This document shows positions 8,670 to 18,195 of a stretch of DNA of 64,000 nt, piece after piece. Source of the stretch: an uncultured Bacteroidales bacterium (GTDB taxonomy: Bacteria; Bacteroidota; Bacteroidia; Bacteroidales; Muribaculaceae). Positions within the stretch are counted from its first letter, which is position 1. Every line of letters starts with the position of its first letter. The translations under genes were made by a program, and so were the position numbers. Where the stretch lies: positions 1 to 64,000 of the forward strand of contig CAJLWO010000009.1 in the NCBI GenBank assembly GCA_905210435.1, read 5' to 3'. Under the pieces are notes generated by a model that made no database searches, had not been told where the DNA came from, and saw only the letters and a list, made by a program, of their open reading frames with translations.

Positions 8670-8748
8670 GTAGGGCTGCACCCTGGTGCAGCCGTCAAGT
8701 CGCTGATAATCATACGCTCCCGGCGGCTGCTCCAGGGAGCAGCCCTAC
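8670..8748. repeat. 79-bp palindromic intergenic repeat, family A, copy 1
   Basis: The element begins GTAGGGCTGC and ends GCAGCCCTAC. It contains two GC-rich hairpins, GCTGCACC/GGTGCAGC and GGCTGCTCC/GGAGCAGCC. A copy of identical length lies at 36179-36257, and similarity extends into both flanks. A truncated copy is near 26540-26566. Confidence 0.75.
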
Positions 8749-8809
8749 ATCATGCACTCACCTATACAAGTTTTGCAGCATCATCCTGCTAACAGGTTTA
8801 TCGTCAACG

Positions 8810-8840
8810 TAGTAGCTGCGGTTTTTCGCGGAATATAAAG
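8810..8840. repeat. degenerate half copy of repeat family C
   Basis: AGTAGCTGCGG followed by TTTTTCGCGGAATATAAAG resembles the right arm and flank of the palindrome at 26639-26712. The left arm is missing. Confidence 0.45.
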
Positions 8841-8865
8841 TGTGGTTTCCGAAATAGGGGCGGTA

Positions 8866-11805
8866 TCAGTTGTTGTAGGCTTCTACATTCATTGTGTAGC
8901 CGGAGTCATCGAGCAGGGAGGGTGAGAATGTGAAGGTCACGGTCTTGCTTTGGTCTGGCATCAGGGTGAAGTAGTTATCGCTCTCGATGGCTGGAAGCAG
9001 GCGTTCGCCGTCGCTGTTGCGTATCGGTTGGGCGTGCACGGCGAATGCGGCCGAGCGGGCGTTGCGCGGATTGGTGATGACGGCGGTAATGACTGCCTTT
9101 CCATCAACTATTTTCATGCTGTCCTTGACTTTGAGAGAGGCTTTGGGCATCGTGTTGACAGCTTGGAAGTTCTTGCGGTCATGCCCGCGCCAGTAGTTGT
9201 TCTCGCTTATGAGATTACCTTTATTGTCCGTGAGCCGGAGGTTGATGAAATGGGTGTCGTCAAGTCCTTCCGATGGTTTTTCCGGACCGTACACGTCGAA
9301 ATCCCAAAGGGAATATCCGTAGCCGGAGCCGAGTTCCACACCCTGCATGCGCACGTAGCGGGCATCGGCTTCATGGAAAAAGTATTCGGCGATGCCGGGC
9401 TCGCCGTTCACTTCGTTGACGACATCTCGCCACCAATGTCCGTCGCCGCTTACCTGCACCTTGTATTTTTTTGCGTAAGCGGCCTCCCAGTTGAGGCGTA
9501 CGCCGCCCACTTTCATCTTCTCGCCGAGGTCTACGGTAATCCATTCGCCGGGATTCTTCTCAGCAGCCCAGCGGGTGGAGGAGTTGTTGTCGGCTACGTC
9601 GCCGGGCTGACCCTCTTTTGTCGACGAGGCGGTGACGGTCTTGCCGAGAGATATTGTATCGCGGTCGGTGTTGAAATCGAGGGTAAAGGCATCGGTCACC
9701 TTGTTGGGTGCGGAATTGAGCTTTCCTGATTTGGTGTATCGTTTTACCTCCTTGCCGTCGAGATTGTACACGTGGGCTTCGGCTGTGAGGTCATAGCGCC
9801 CGTCGGCAGTAGTGTTTGCAACGCGGATTGCATTGCTGACGGGGTTCCAGTAGATGTGCACCGGTTCGCACGCCGACTTGCATCCCCAGTAGGCTCCGGT
9901 CGGGTCGAAGTAGTAGTCGTAGGTCTGCCATACCATCGAGGGGTATGCCGACTGGCTCATCCATGTCATTATGCCGGAAGCATCGTCCCACATATGGTCA
10001 ATCCAGCCCTCATACATAGCCTTGTTTGACTCGTAATTGAGAAGCTGCCCTTTCTTGCAGAAGTCGGCGGCATCGGCGGGTGCTCCCCAGTTTTCGGTGA
10101 GCATTCTGACATAGCCGTCTGGGTCGGCGTTGAAAGCGTTCTGTCCGAAATAGTGCTTGTTCCACATCTCGTCGATGGGCCAGAGATGGTCTTCGGGCAT
10201 GAATTTCACGAGACTGGTGTACGTGGGCACCACGGCTGTACCGATTTCGGTGCGGAATCCCCAGCTGCCGTAGCCGTCGCTGCCAGCGTAGCTGTTGGGA
10301 TAGGGGGTGAAGTAGTGGCGCGGGTCGAAAGCGCCCCACGAGCCGCTGCCGCTCAGCCCTTCGGCATTCGAGCGCGGCTGGTACATGCGGTCGCCGCCGT
10401 CAAAATACGCTATGTCGGTGGCCATCCAGTCGTCGATAGGCTGCTGCGGGTGGGCTTCATTGTCGCCGCACCACACGGCGATGGCTGCGTGGTTGCGTAG
10501 CCGCTTTATCTTCTCCATCACGTTGTTGTGGAACGTGTTGAGGTCGTACGGGACATTGGGGTTGGAGTTGATCCAGAAATCATCCCATACCATGATGCCG
10601 TTGCGGTCGCATGCGTCATAGAACTCTTCGTCGGTGACGGAGCCGAGCCAGTTGCGTATCATGTTGAAGTTCATCTCCTTGTGGAGCGCTATGCGTGTGT
10701 CGTAGTCTTCCTGACCACGGGCGCGGAGCATGTATTCGCTCATGCCCCAGTTGCCACCTTTCACAAATACGGGAGTATCGTTGATTTTGATGTGGAGCAC
10801 TCCGCCGTTCTTGTCGTAGGAATATTTGCGTATGCCGAATGTCACCTCCTGCTCCTGACTTGGCTCGCCGTCGGAAAGGACTTCGAGGCGGCAACTGTAA
10901 AGGTTCGGCTCGCCGTATCCGTTTGGCCACCACAGACGGGGATTTTTTATCGTGAGCTGCGGATAATAGCGCTTGTCGAACTCGACGACAGATGTGTAGC
11001 CCGGTTCCACTTCGACATCTTTCTCAAAAGTGATGTCGCCGGGAGTGATTGTGCCCCTGACGGTAAATCTTTTCTTCTCCTTGCCGGAGTTTTTTACGCC
11101 GGTCTCCACGGTCAGCTCGGCGCGGTCGTGCGAGGGTGAGAGCTTGGCGGTACGTATCCACGGGCCGACGATTGTGGCGTCACCCGAATCGGAAATCCAC
11201 ACTTTGTCAGTCAGACCGCTGTTGAGTCCTGGCACGTAGGGCATCCAGTCCCATCCGGCCGATGAGAGGTAATTGGGGCTTCCCTGATTGGCAAGAGGTT
11301 GTTGGGGTATGTCGACAACCACGACGAGGGTGTTGTCGCCGTCGCGTAGGGCAATATCGGTTACGTCGAAGCGTCCGCGATGCATGAACCCGTCTAGCAC
11401 TCCGAGCTGTCGTCCGTTGAGATAGACGGTGCCGCGGCGGTTTATGCCGTCAAAATTAAGCCATAGACGATTGCCGCTCAGTTTACCGGGTATGCGGAAG
11501 TTGGTGCGGTAGGCCATCGATCGGTCATATTTCTTTCGGTCGACACAATGGATATTGTCACCGAAATTCGGATCTTTCTCCATTCCGGCAACAACGAATG
11601 AATTGAATGCTGTGCCCGGAACGACGGCGTCGACCCACCCGGACGCATCATATCCGTTGTCGGTAATTTCATCAATCCTGACCTCATCGGCCGGGCATAT
11701 TTTCCATTGCGTTGCAGGCGAATGGAGATATTCCGTAGCAGCATAGGCTGTGAAGCCACCCGGAAGCATCAAGAGAGAGAAAGCGATTTTCAAAGCTTTA
11801 TTCAT
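8866..11805 (-). CDS. glycoside hydrolase family 2, beta-mannosidase / exo-glucosaminidase type, with F5/8C domain
   Basis: A 979-residue secreted hydrolase. The signal peptide spans about 1-22, followed by the GH2 sugar-binding domain (LNFDGINRRGTVYLNG at 116-131), an Ig-like domain and the TIM barrel from about residue 340. The presumed acid/base is E450 in WCGDNEAHP and the nucleophile E520 in GFRTEIG, a pattern of the beta-mannosidase and exo-beta-glucosaminidase branch rather than beta-galactosidases. An F5/8-type C (discoidin-like) module sits at about 717-840, between the barrel-side domains and a last Ig-like domain. Substrate is unproven; a host N-glycan or chitosan-like target is possible. 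It is transcribed alone from the promoter at 11897-11927. Confidence 0.88.
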   Translation of the reverse strand: MNKALKIAFSLLMLPGGFTAYAATEYLHSPATQWKICPADEVRIDEITDNGYDASGWVDAVVPGTAFNSFVVAGMEKDPNFGDNIHCVDRKKYDRSMAYRTNFRIPGKLSGNRLWLNFDGINRRGTVYLNGRQLGVLDGFMHRGRFDVTDIALRDGDNTLVVVVDIPQQPLANQGSPNYLSSAGWDWMPYVPGLNSGLTDKVWISDSGDATIVGPWIRTAKLSPSHDRAELTVETGVKNSGKEKKRFTVRGTITPGDITFEKDVEVEPGYTSVVEFDKRYYPQLTIKNPRLWWPNGYGEPNLYSCRLEVLSDGEPSQEQEVTFGIRKYSYDKNGGVLHIKINDTPVFVKGGNWGMSEYMLRARGQEDYDTRIALHKEMNFNMIRNWLGSVTDEEFYDACDRNGIMVWDDFWINSNPNVPYDLNTFHNNVMEKIKRLRNHAAIAVWCGDNEAHPQQPIDDWMATDIAYFDGGDRMYQPRSNAEGLSGSGSWGAFDPRHYFTPYPNSYAGSDGYGSWGFRTEIGTAVVPTYTSLVKFMPEDHLWPIDEMWNKHYFGQNAFNADPDGYVRMLTENWGAPADAADFCKKGQLLNYESNKAMYEGWIDHMWDDASGIMTWMSQSAYPSMVWQTYDYYFDPTGAYWGCKSACEPVHIYWNPVSNAIRVANTTADGRYDLTAEAHVYNLDGKEVKRYTKSGKLNSAPNKVTDAFTLDFNTDRDTISLGKTVTASSTKEGQPGDVADNNSSTRWAAEKNPGEWITVDLGEKMKVGGVRLNWEAAYAKKYKVQVSGDGHWWRDVVNEVNGEPGIAEYFFHEADARYVRMQGVELGSGYGYSLWDFDVYGPEKPSEGLDDTHFINLRLTDNKGNLISENNYWRGHDRKNFQAVNTMPKASLKVKDSMKIVDGKAVITAVITNPRNARSAAFAVHAQPIRNSDGERLLPAIESDNYFTLMPDQSKTVTFTFSPSLLDDSGYTMNVEAYNN

Positions 11806-11896
11806 GGCAGATACTTTATTTGTTAATATGCTTGGTTTGTCAAAATCGGCAATATTTGTGATTAATAATAAACGAGATTACCGTTATGCGTTATGA

Positions 11897-11927
11897 CAAA
11901 ATTACTTCAAAAAAAGCCACAAAACAA
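11897..11927 (-). promoter_or_regulatory. promoter of the GH2 gene
   Basis: On the minus strand TTG (11927-11925), 20 bases, then TAATTTTG (11904-11897). The predicted leader is about 85 bases. Confidence 0.55.
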
Positions 11928-12057
11928 TCAACAAAAAAGCAAATTGTGGAAAGAATTGCCTATCCTTGACTCCCACGACGAAAATGTATCAAAATTTGCA
12001 CTATCTTAGCACCCGCTTCTGCAATATTCTTTTGATGGAAGTTCAATGTTAGGTTAT

Positions 12058-12666
12058 TTAGCCTATTCCGTTGGGGTATTCTTTGAGGTAGGCTTCGCAG
12101 GCTTCGCACAGTTCGTCGTACCATTCTTTGCCGAAGCGGGCTGTCAGGGGACCTTCGAGGAATTGGTAGAGGCGCAGGCCGAGTTTGCGGCCGAGGGTTT
12201 CGGCCGGACGGCATATCTTCCAGCGGTGGTAATTTACGGCTATGAAGTCGGGATATTCAGTCAGCCGGAGAGGGTAGAGGTGGCATGACGCGGGTTTGAG
12301 GAAGTCGATGCGTCCTTCGCGGCACGCTTTCTCTATCGCGCAAAGACATTTGCCGCCGGGACCGTAGCATGTGAACGCGCAGTTGCGGCCGTCGACGATT
12401 GTTGTCACGAGGTCGCCCTCCTCGTCGGTATAGGCGACTCCGTTTTCCTCCACTTCGCGAAGTCCGGCGGGTATCATGTCGTCTTTAATCAGAGGCAGAA
12501 CTTCCTCTATGCGTTTTACCTCTTCGGGCGTCACGGGTGCGCCGGCGTCACCCTCTATGCAGCACTGGCCGAGACATGCGTCAAGGTCGCAGCAAAAGAA
12601 TTGTTCGGCAAGGTCGAGCGAGACCAGTACATTTTGTATCTGTAACATAACTTTTTCTTCGTCCAT
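12058..12666 (-). CDS. DUF3109 family cysteine-rich protein
   Basis: A 202-residue cytosolic protein of the DUF3109 family, common in Bacteroidetes and of unknown function. It carries many conserved cysteines: FFCCDLDACLGQCC near residue 20, CAFTCYGPGGKCLC near residue 95, then PASCHLYPLR and ICRPAET, consistent with metal or iron-sulfur binding. It ends a leftward run that begins with ung and the T9SS plug gene, 37 bases after the latter. No enzymatic role can be assigned. Confidence 0.85.
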   Translation of the reverse strand: MDEEKVMLQIQNVLVSLDLAEQFFCCDLDACLGQCCIEGDAGAPVTPEEVKRIEEVLPLIKDDMIPAGLREVEENGVAYTDEEGDLVTTIVDGRNCAFTCYGPGGKCLCAIEKACREGRIDFLKPASCHLYPLRLTEYPDFIAVNYHRWKICRPAETLGRKLGLRLYQFLEGPLTARFGKEWYDELCEACEAYLKEYPNGIG

Positions 12667-12703
12667 GATTGATGTTAGTAATTTGTCGGATGCCTGACAA
12701 TAT

Positions 12704-13960
12704 CTATCGGAACATGACGGTGGTCACTCCGATAAGTCGGTCATAGCGCTCGCCGCGACGCCGGGTGTACACTTTGACAAGATATTCGTTGCGGGTCTGG
12801 TAGAAATCACCTTCTATGACTGATGTCGAGGCGGCGCTGTCGCTGCTTCCCGCATTGACTGTGAGATACTGGTAGTTGTAGGCACCCTGTTTGAGAAGGA
12901 GCGTCTTCTCATACCGTCCCGTCGCACGGTTGTAGGTCATAAGCGACTGCGGGTCGAAGCGCCTCGATGTGAAATCACCGTCGAGAAATATATATTTACC
13001 CGGCAATTCCGGAGCGTCGAGCGTGAAGTGTGTCACCACGTAGTCAGCCTCGGTATCGGAATTTGACGAGTTGTATTCGCGCACGAAGAAGCGTCCGCTT
13101 TGTGTCTGGTCGTAGATGTATTTGTCGGCCGAACGGGGATAGTCGGTCGTCAGCGTGGCGTGATAATACGGGTCGTAATAGTCCACGCTCTCTACATTCA
13201 TGCCGGGATAGGTGGTAGATACCGTCTCCATGCGGCGGTATTCGTTGCCGGCGGGGAAGATAAGCGGGCGCAGATGTTCGTAATATGCGGTCTTTCCTGA
13301 AACGCGCAGCGGCTGCCGTACCATGACCTCATTGTCAAGTCGTCCGTTCTGGCTCACGTATACCATCATGTCGTTGAACACATCCTCGACTTTTGCATTT
13401 GTGGCGTCGACAGTCACCGATACCTGCTGGTGTGCGTCATTGTAGTCTATGTCGGTCACGCCGAGCACGTCGGCCGTTACCGTTGCCGTGGATTCCGAAA
13501 CCATAAACCGTGCCTGTAACAGCGTCGTTTCGGGGTCGTCGTCGCGGTAGACGCGCAGGAGATAGTTGCCCGATACCTTAAACCTGAACCGGTCGTTGGG
13601 AAGCGTTATGCGGTAGTTGACATAATGGGTGGCCGCAAGTTGTGAGTATTCGTAATCGTCGACATTCCCGAAATTGAATCCGTCGAGAAATTCCGACTCG
13701 ACGAGCGACGACTGTGTCCAGTTGGCATTGCAATGCATCAGCGAGTAGCGCAGATAGGAATTGCTTTCAGTGATTTCGTCAAATGAAATTGTCAGCTCGT
13801 CGCCGGAGTCCAACATCAGTACCGGAGGTGCCATGTAATTGTCGTTGACACTGATGCGGAGGGTATGGAACGAATCGTCAAAAATCCCGGTCATGGTATC
13901 TTTCGCCCATGCCGATACAGCCGCCAACAGGAATAATATGACTGTCTGACCTCTTACCAT
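12704..13960 (-). CDS. type 9 secretion system plug-like protein (DUF5103)
   Basis: A 418-residue protein with a signal peptide (to about residue 19) matching the DUF5103 family, now described as the T9SS plug protein, which in Flavobacterium binds the SprA translocon. The body is beta-rich throughout (YLRYSLMHCNANW, then HYVNYRITLPND, LLRVYRDDDPETT). No other T9SS component is visible in the window, and the family also occurs in Bacteroidetes lacking a full T9SS, so a secretion role is uncertain. Its start overlaps the end of ung by seven bases, so the two are translationally close. Confidence 0.8.
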   Translation of the reverse strand: MVRGQTVILFLLAAVSAWAKDTMTGIFDDSFHTLRISVNDNYMAPPVLMLDSGDELTISFDEITESNSYLRYSLMHCNANWTQSSLVESEFLDGFNFGNVDDYEYSQLAATHYVNYRITLPNDRFRFKVSGNYLLRVYRDDDPETTLLQARFMVSESTATVTADVLGVTDIDYNDAHQQVSVTVDATNAKVEDVFNDMMVYVSQNGRLDNEVMVRQPLRVSGKTAYYEHLRPLIFPAGNEYRRMETVSTTYPGMNVESVDYYDPYYHATLTTDYPRSADKYIYDQTQSGRFFVREYNSSNSDTEADYVVTHFTLDAPELPGKYIFLDGDFTSRRFDPQSLMTYNRATGRYEKTLLLKQGAYNYQYLTVNAGSSDSAASTSVIEGDFYQTRNEYLVKVYTRRRGERYDRLIGVTTVMFR

Positions 13961-14616
13961 TGTATAGGCGTGATGCCGTGGGCCTGAAGATATTCGTTCG
14001 CACGCGAAAAATGTCGGTTGCCGAAAAATCCGCGGTGAGCCGAGAGGGGAGAAGGGTGTACAGATGTCAGTACCAGATGCTTGCTGCGGTCGATGAGTTT
14101 CCCTTTATTTATGGCATAGCTTCCCCAAAGCAGAAACACTAAATGCTCCCTGTTGGCTGACAAGGCGGCGATTGCGGCATCGGTAAGCGTCTCCCACCCG
14201 CGTGAAGCATGCGATGCGGCGCGTCCCTGCTCTACGGTAAGCACCGAGTTGAGCATGAATACGCCTTGCCGTGCCCAGCGTGACAGGTCGCCGTCAGACG
14301 GCGCTGCGGCTCCGGTGTCGGAGGACACCTCCTTGAAGATATTTATGAGCGAAGGGGGATAGGGAACGCCCGGATTTACCGAAAAGCACAGTCCGTTGGC
14401 CTGCCCCGGCCCGTGATATGGGTCCTGTCCGAGTATGACGACCTTCACCTTGTCAAAAGGACATGCATCAAATGCCGCGAATATTTTTGACGCGGGGGGA
14501 TACACCGTTGTGGTGGCGTATTGAGCCCTCACAAAGTCGGTGAGAGTCTTGAAATATGGCATTTCCCATTGCTCGGCAAGTGCCTTGTGCCAGCTTTCCT
14601 CTATTCTTACATTCAT
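13954..14616 (-). CDS. ung: uracil-DNA glycosylase
   Basis: A 220-residue family 1 uracil-DNA glycosylase, which removes uracil from DNA in base-excision repair. The catalytic water-activating motif GQDPYHGPGQA is at about residues 62-72, FMLNSVLTVE carries the uracil-contacting Asn, and HPSPLSAHRGFFG is the minor-groove loop with the catalytic His. Length is normal for the family. It is the first gene of a leftward ung, plug, DUF3109 run. A TATTTTTG element lies about 60 bases upstream. Confidence 0.97.
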   Translation of the reverse strand: MNVRIEESWHKALAEQWEMPYFKTLTDFVRAQYATTTVYPPASKIFAAFDACPFDKVKVVILGQDPYHGPGQANGLCFSVNPGVPYPPSLINIFKEVSSDTGAAAPSDGDLSRWARQGVFMLNSVLTVEQGRAASHASRGWETLTDAAIAALSANREHLVFLLWGSYAINKGKLIDRSKHLVLTSVHPSPLSAHRGFFGNRHFSRANEYLQAHGITPIQW

Positions 14617-14675
14617 AAAATTGCCGTGTTTATATTAAATCGTAGTCGCGTGAGTCGCAAAAAACGTACGATTGA

Positions 14676-14707
14676 TTTGCAAAAATACAAATAAACGATT
14701 AATTTTG
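14676..14707 (+). promoter_or_regulatory. promoter of tRNA-Arg
   Basis: TTTG (14676-14679), 20 bases, then TAATTTTG (14700-14707), a full consensus match, with the tRNA beginning 60 bases later. Confidence 0.65.
14680..14687 (-). promoter_or_regulatory. -7 element of ung, inside the tRNA promoter region
   Basis: TATTTTTG on the minus strand lies between the -33 and -7 boxes of the opposing tRNA promoter, so the two promoters interleave. A TTG is found 22 bases upstream. Confidence 0.35.
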
Positions 14708-14767
14708 CACAACGCAAAGCGCAAATTCAGCGAATAAAACGGTCAGCAGAAATTTGCGAAGCATTAT

Positions 14768-14839
14768 GTCTCCGTAGTTCAATGGATAGAATATTGGATT
14801 CCGGTTCCAACGATTGGGGTTCGACTCCCCACGGGGATA
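14768..14839 (+). tRNA. tRNA-Arg (anticodon CCG)
   Basis: A 72-base cloverleaf with acceptor arm GTCTCCG/CGGGGAT, a D arm starting TAGTTCAATGGATAGA, anticodon stem TTGGA/TCCAA around loop TTCCGGT (anticodon CCG), and a T arm GGGGTTCGACTCCCC. CCA is not encoded. A hairpin terminator follows 9 bases later. Confidence 0.95.
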
Positions 14840-14848
14840 CAAATTTTT

Positions 14849-14876
14849 GAGCCGACTTTAGAAAGTTGGCTCTTTT
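14849..14876 (+). terminator. Rho-independent terminator of tRNA-Arg
   Basis: An 11-bp stem GAGCCGACTTT/AAGTTGGCTC-type (one G-T pair) with a two-base AG loop, followed by TTTT. Confidence 0.75.
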
Positions 14877-14907
14877 ACTATCTGCAATATCTTAAACAAA
14901 CCATATC

Positions 14908-17307
14908 ATGAAAATACGCTGTATGTCCATGCTGCTCGCAGCCGCAATCGGTATACCCTTGGTATCTGGTGTATCACGGCCTCTTGAATCTGCCGATGTG
15001 TCTGCAAATATCCCGGGAGAGAATATCTACCCGCGCTTTTCATCCTCCGACGGCACATTTTTGCTTGATGGCAAGCCGTTCGTCATAAAGGCAGCGGAGC
15101 TGCATTATCCGCGTATTCCGAAAGAATATTGGGAACACAGGATACAGATGTGCAAGGCTCTCGGCATGAATACTATCTGCCTGTATGTGTTCTGGAATTC
15201 CCATGAGCCGGAAATGGATAAATTTGACTTTTCGGGACAGAACAATCTGCGCGGGTTCGTGGAACTTTGTGCCGCCAATGGCATGAAAGTCATCCTGCGT
15301 CCCGGCCCCTATGTATGCGCCGAGTGGGAAATGGGCGGCCTGCCCTGGTGGCTGTTGAAGAAGAAGGATATACGGCTTCGTGAGCAGGACCCGTTTTTCC
15401 TCGAGAGAGTCGATAAGTTTCAGAAAAAAGTCGCTGAACAGGTAGGCGATCTTACTATCGCCCACGGCGGACCGATAATCATGATACAGGTTGAAAACGA
15501 ATACGGCTCATACGGCAAGGATAAGCCATACGTCTCCGCAATCCGTGATATGCTGCGTGATAATTTCGGTGATGACGTGACTCTGTTTCAGTGTGACTGG
15601 TCATCCAACTTCCTTGACAATGGTCTTGATGATTTGCTTTGGACAGTCAATTTCGGGACAGGTGCCAACATCGACCAGCAGTTTGCTCGGCTTAAGGAGG
15701 TGCGTCCCGACAGCCCGCTTATGTGTTCCGAGTTCTGGAGCGGCTGGTTCGACAAATGGGGCGCCAACCATGAGACTCGTCCGACCGCCGACATGATAGC
15801 GGGCATAGACGAGATGTTGTCAAAGAATATATCATTCAGTCTGTATATGACTCACGGCGGCACCAACTGGGGCCATTGGGCTGGAGCCAATTCTCCCGGC
15901 TTCGCTCCCGATGTGACATCCTACGATTATGACGCGCCGATAAGCGAATCCGGCGCTCCAACGCCAAAGTATTGGGCGCTACGCGAGACGTTGTCGAAAT
16001 ATACCGGAGGAGATAAACTTCCCAAAGTACCCGCGGCGATACCTGTAACAAAGGTACCCGAGTTTTCGTTTACCGAAGTCGCACCTCTCGTCGACAATCT
16101 TCCGTCACCGCGACATGATGCCGATATAAAGACTATGGAGGAATATGACCAGGGATTCGGCTCAATACTCTACCGCACCACGTTGCCCGAATTGTCGTCG
16201 CCCGCACTCCTTACCGTGGACGAGCCGCATGATTTCGCTCAGGTATTTGTCGACGGCAAGTATGTCGGCAAACTTGACCGCCGTAACGGAGAGAAAGAAC
16301 TTATGCTTCCGGCATGCCGGAAAGATGCCACGCTCGACATTCTCGTCGAGGCAATGGGACGTATCAATTTCGGGCGCGCCATAAAGGATTTCAAAGGAAT
16401 AACCGGCAATGTGACTCTTACGGTCGATAATGACGGCTACAAATGGGTGAGCGACTTAAAGAACTGGCATGTATTCAATATCAATGATGCCTATGACATT
16501 TACACTGCGATGTCGTTCCGGCCAGTTTCCGAAGTCGGTAAAACCGATGGCAGGTATCCGATAGGTGTCTATCGCGGTCGTTTCAACCTCAAGAAACCGG
16601 CCGATACGTTTCTTAACTTCGAGACGTGGGGGAAAGGACTTGTTTACGTCAACGGCCATCCTATGGGCCGTATCTGGGAAATAGGCCCGCAGCAGACTCT
16701 CTACATGCCCGGCTGCTGGCTTAAGAAGGGGGAGAATGAAATTCTCGTTTTTGATGTAGTCGGACCGCGCGAGGTTGTCTGCGAAGGGCTGACAGAACCA
16801 AAACTTGACCAATTGCTTGTCAAGAAACGTCAGATTCATCGGGAGGAGGGCGAATCTCTTGACCTGTCGGAAGAAAAGGTTGCGTTTACCGGCTCATTCC
16901 ACCCCGGCAACGGCTGGCAGGAGGTCAGGTTTACCCCCGTACGCGGACGCTATGTCTGTATAGAGGCTGTCGATGCCATTGACGGCAGCGACATTGCCGC
17001 AATAGCCGAGATGTACCTCCTTGATGAAAATGGCGGACGGCTTTCACGCGAACCGTGGACAGTAATGTATGCCGACAGTGAGGATACAAATGCGACCAAT
17101 CGCTCGGCCGACAAGACCTTTGACCTTCAGGAATCGACATATTGGCAGACTGAAGCCGGTATGCCGTTCCCGCACTCAATCGTAATTGACTTGGGCACTT
17201 CCCGCAATATATCCGGATTCAGCTGCTTGCCACGTATGGAAGCTGAAGTACCCGGTGCTATAAAAGATTTCAGAATCTATGTGAAAGATACCCCTTTCAT
17301 ATTCTGA
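14908..17307 (+). CDS. glycoside hydrolase family 35 beta-galactosidase
   Basis: A 799-residue secreted beta-galactosidase that removes terminal galactose from glycans. The signal peptide is about 1-21. The barrel opens with FLLDGKPFVIKAAELHYPRIP (the first 20 of these being strongly conserved), and the catalytic pair is E198 in QVENEYG and E275 in CSEFWSGWFDKWG. THGGTNWG follows near residue 315. Beta-sandwich domains fill the middle, and the last 140 residues resemble an F5/8C carbohydrate-binding module. It stands alone between tRNA-Arg and a convergent glycosyltransferase pair. Confidence 0.94.
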   Translation: MKIRCMSMLLAAAIGIPLVSGVSRPLESADVSANIPGENIYPRFSSSDGTFLLDGKPFVIKAAELHYPRIPKEYWEHRIQMCKALGMNTICLYVFWNSHEPEMDKFDFSGQNNLRGFVELCAANGMKVILRPGPYVCAEWEMGGLPWWLLKKKDIRLREQDPFFLERVDKFQKKVAEQVGDLTIAHGGPIIMIQVENEYGSYGKDKPYVSAIRDMLRDNFGDDVTLFQCDWSSNFLDNGLDDLLWTVNFGTGANIDQQFARLKEVRPDSPLMCSEFWSGWFDKWGANHETRPTADMIAGIDEMLSKNISFSLYMTHGGTNWGHWAGANSPGFAPDVTSYDYDAPISESGAPTPKYWALRETLSKYTGGDKLPKVPAAIPVTKVPEFSFTEVAPLVDNLPSPRHDADIKTMEEYDQGFGSILYRTTLPELSSPALLTVDEPHDFAQVFVDGKYVGKLDRRNGEKELMLPACRKDATLDILVEAMGRINFGRAIKDFKGITGNVTLTVDNDGYKWVSDLKNWHVFNINDAYDIYTAMSFRPVSEVGKTDGRYPIGVYRGRFNLKKPADTFLNFETWGKGLVYVNGHPMGRIWEIGPQQTLYMPGCWLKKGENEILVFDVVGPREVVCEGLTEPKLDQLLVKKRQIHREEGESLDLSEEKVAFTGSFHPGNGWQEVRFTPVRGRYVCIEAVDAIDGSDIAAIAEMYLLDENGGRLSREPWTVMYADSEDTNATNRSADKTFDLQESTYWQTEAGMPFPHSIVIDLGTSRNISGFSCLPRMEAEVPGAIKDFRIYVKDTPFIF

Positions 17308-17352
17308 GTTCATATTCTGACAAAAAATAAGGCAGAACAATCACATACTTAA

Positions 17353-18195
17353 TTATTGTTTTGTCCTATACGCGCGTGCCTTCGCTTTGTGCATCCCCAC
17401 ATACTTGGAGAAAAATCCCCTCGTGACATGATAAACTCCCCAAAACAACGGCATCCTCCCTTTCCGCCATGCCCGCCATGCAAACAACGGCACGCGCGGA
17501 ATGCCTAATATGCCATACGCAAGACGAATGTAAGCTCCATGTGACATTGCTACACGGAAATCTGTTACCCTTCGGTAGCCAATAGAAATACCTAAATGTT
17601 CCACTATTGTTATAGGGAAAAATCTGCATTTTAAGCCGGCTTGTCGGCAATCAAGAATGAATAGTGGGTCATCGCAGCTTGCCAATGGAGCATTTATACC
17701 AAAATTCGTGTCAAAACGTATATTACCGATTGATTTGCGTCGAAATGCTATTTCAAATGATGTAACACTGTATCCTTTTGGCATATGTTTAGTAAAATCT
17801 ATTTCTTCTGCCGGATAATACACCGGTTCACCGCTATGACGGAATGTGGCGACATCGATATCCGGATATTTCTCCAAACATTCAATCACTGTCGTTAGTG
17901 ATTCGGGAGTATATCTTAAATCATTGTCAGCGATAAGACAATTGGGAGCAACTGATGTTGCAATCCCCGCATTTCTGTTATTGCTTGAGCCGAGCGATAA
18001 TTCTTTATGTACTTCGACGTCGTCACGCATCAGAGACGTAGGGATTCCTTCATCATTTGGCATTTGCCATGTAACTATGTAATGCACGCCGTCGACTTTC
18101 GGCAGTGACATTTCCGCTACTTTCCTTAGTCCGTCATTGCCGTGAGTGGCGATGAGAACATCCAACTTTCGTATAGTATTGTAGTTTGCTATCAT
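17353..18195 (-). CDS. family 2-like glycosyltransferase
   Basis: A 280-residue cytosolic glycosyltransferase of the GT-A fold. The N-terminus gives LDVLIATHGN, followed by NNRNAGI and ADNDLRY (about 95-101), the DxD-like metal and nucleotide-sugar site. No membrane helix is evident beyond a hydrophobic patch near residue 225. It overlaps the upstream glycosyltransferase by four bases (ATGA), so both probably act in one surface-polysaccharide or glycoprotein pathway. The base composition is a little AT-richer than the neighbours. The sugar and acceptor cannot be told from sequence. Confidence 0.8.
   Translation of the reverse strand: MIANYNTIRKLDVLIATHGNDGLRKVAEMSLPKVDGVHYIVTWQMPNDEGIPTSLMRDDVEVHKELSLGSSNNRNAGIATSVAPNCLIADNDLRYTPESLTTVIECLEKYPDIDVATFRHSGEPVYYPAEEIDFTKHMPKGYSVTSFEIAFRRKSIGNIRFDTNFGINAPLASCDDPLFILDCRQAGLKCRFFPITIVEHLGISIGYRRVTDFRVAMSHGAYIRLAYGILGIPRVPLFAWRAWRKGRMPLFWGVYHVTRGFFSKYVGMHKAKARAYRTKQ

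Noticed and set aside
17319..17365. Terminator between the GH35 gene and the convergent glycosyltransferase
   Set aside because: The inverted repeat GACAAAA/TTTTGTC uses the last codons of the glycosyltransferase and has weak pairing, so it is not listed.
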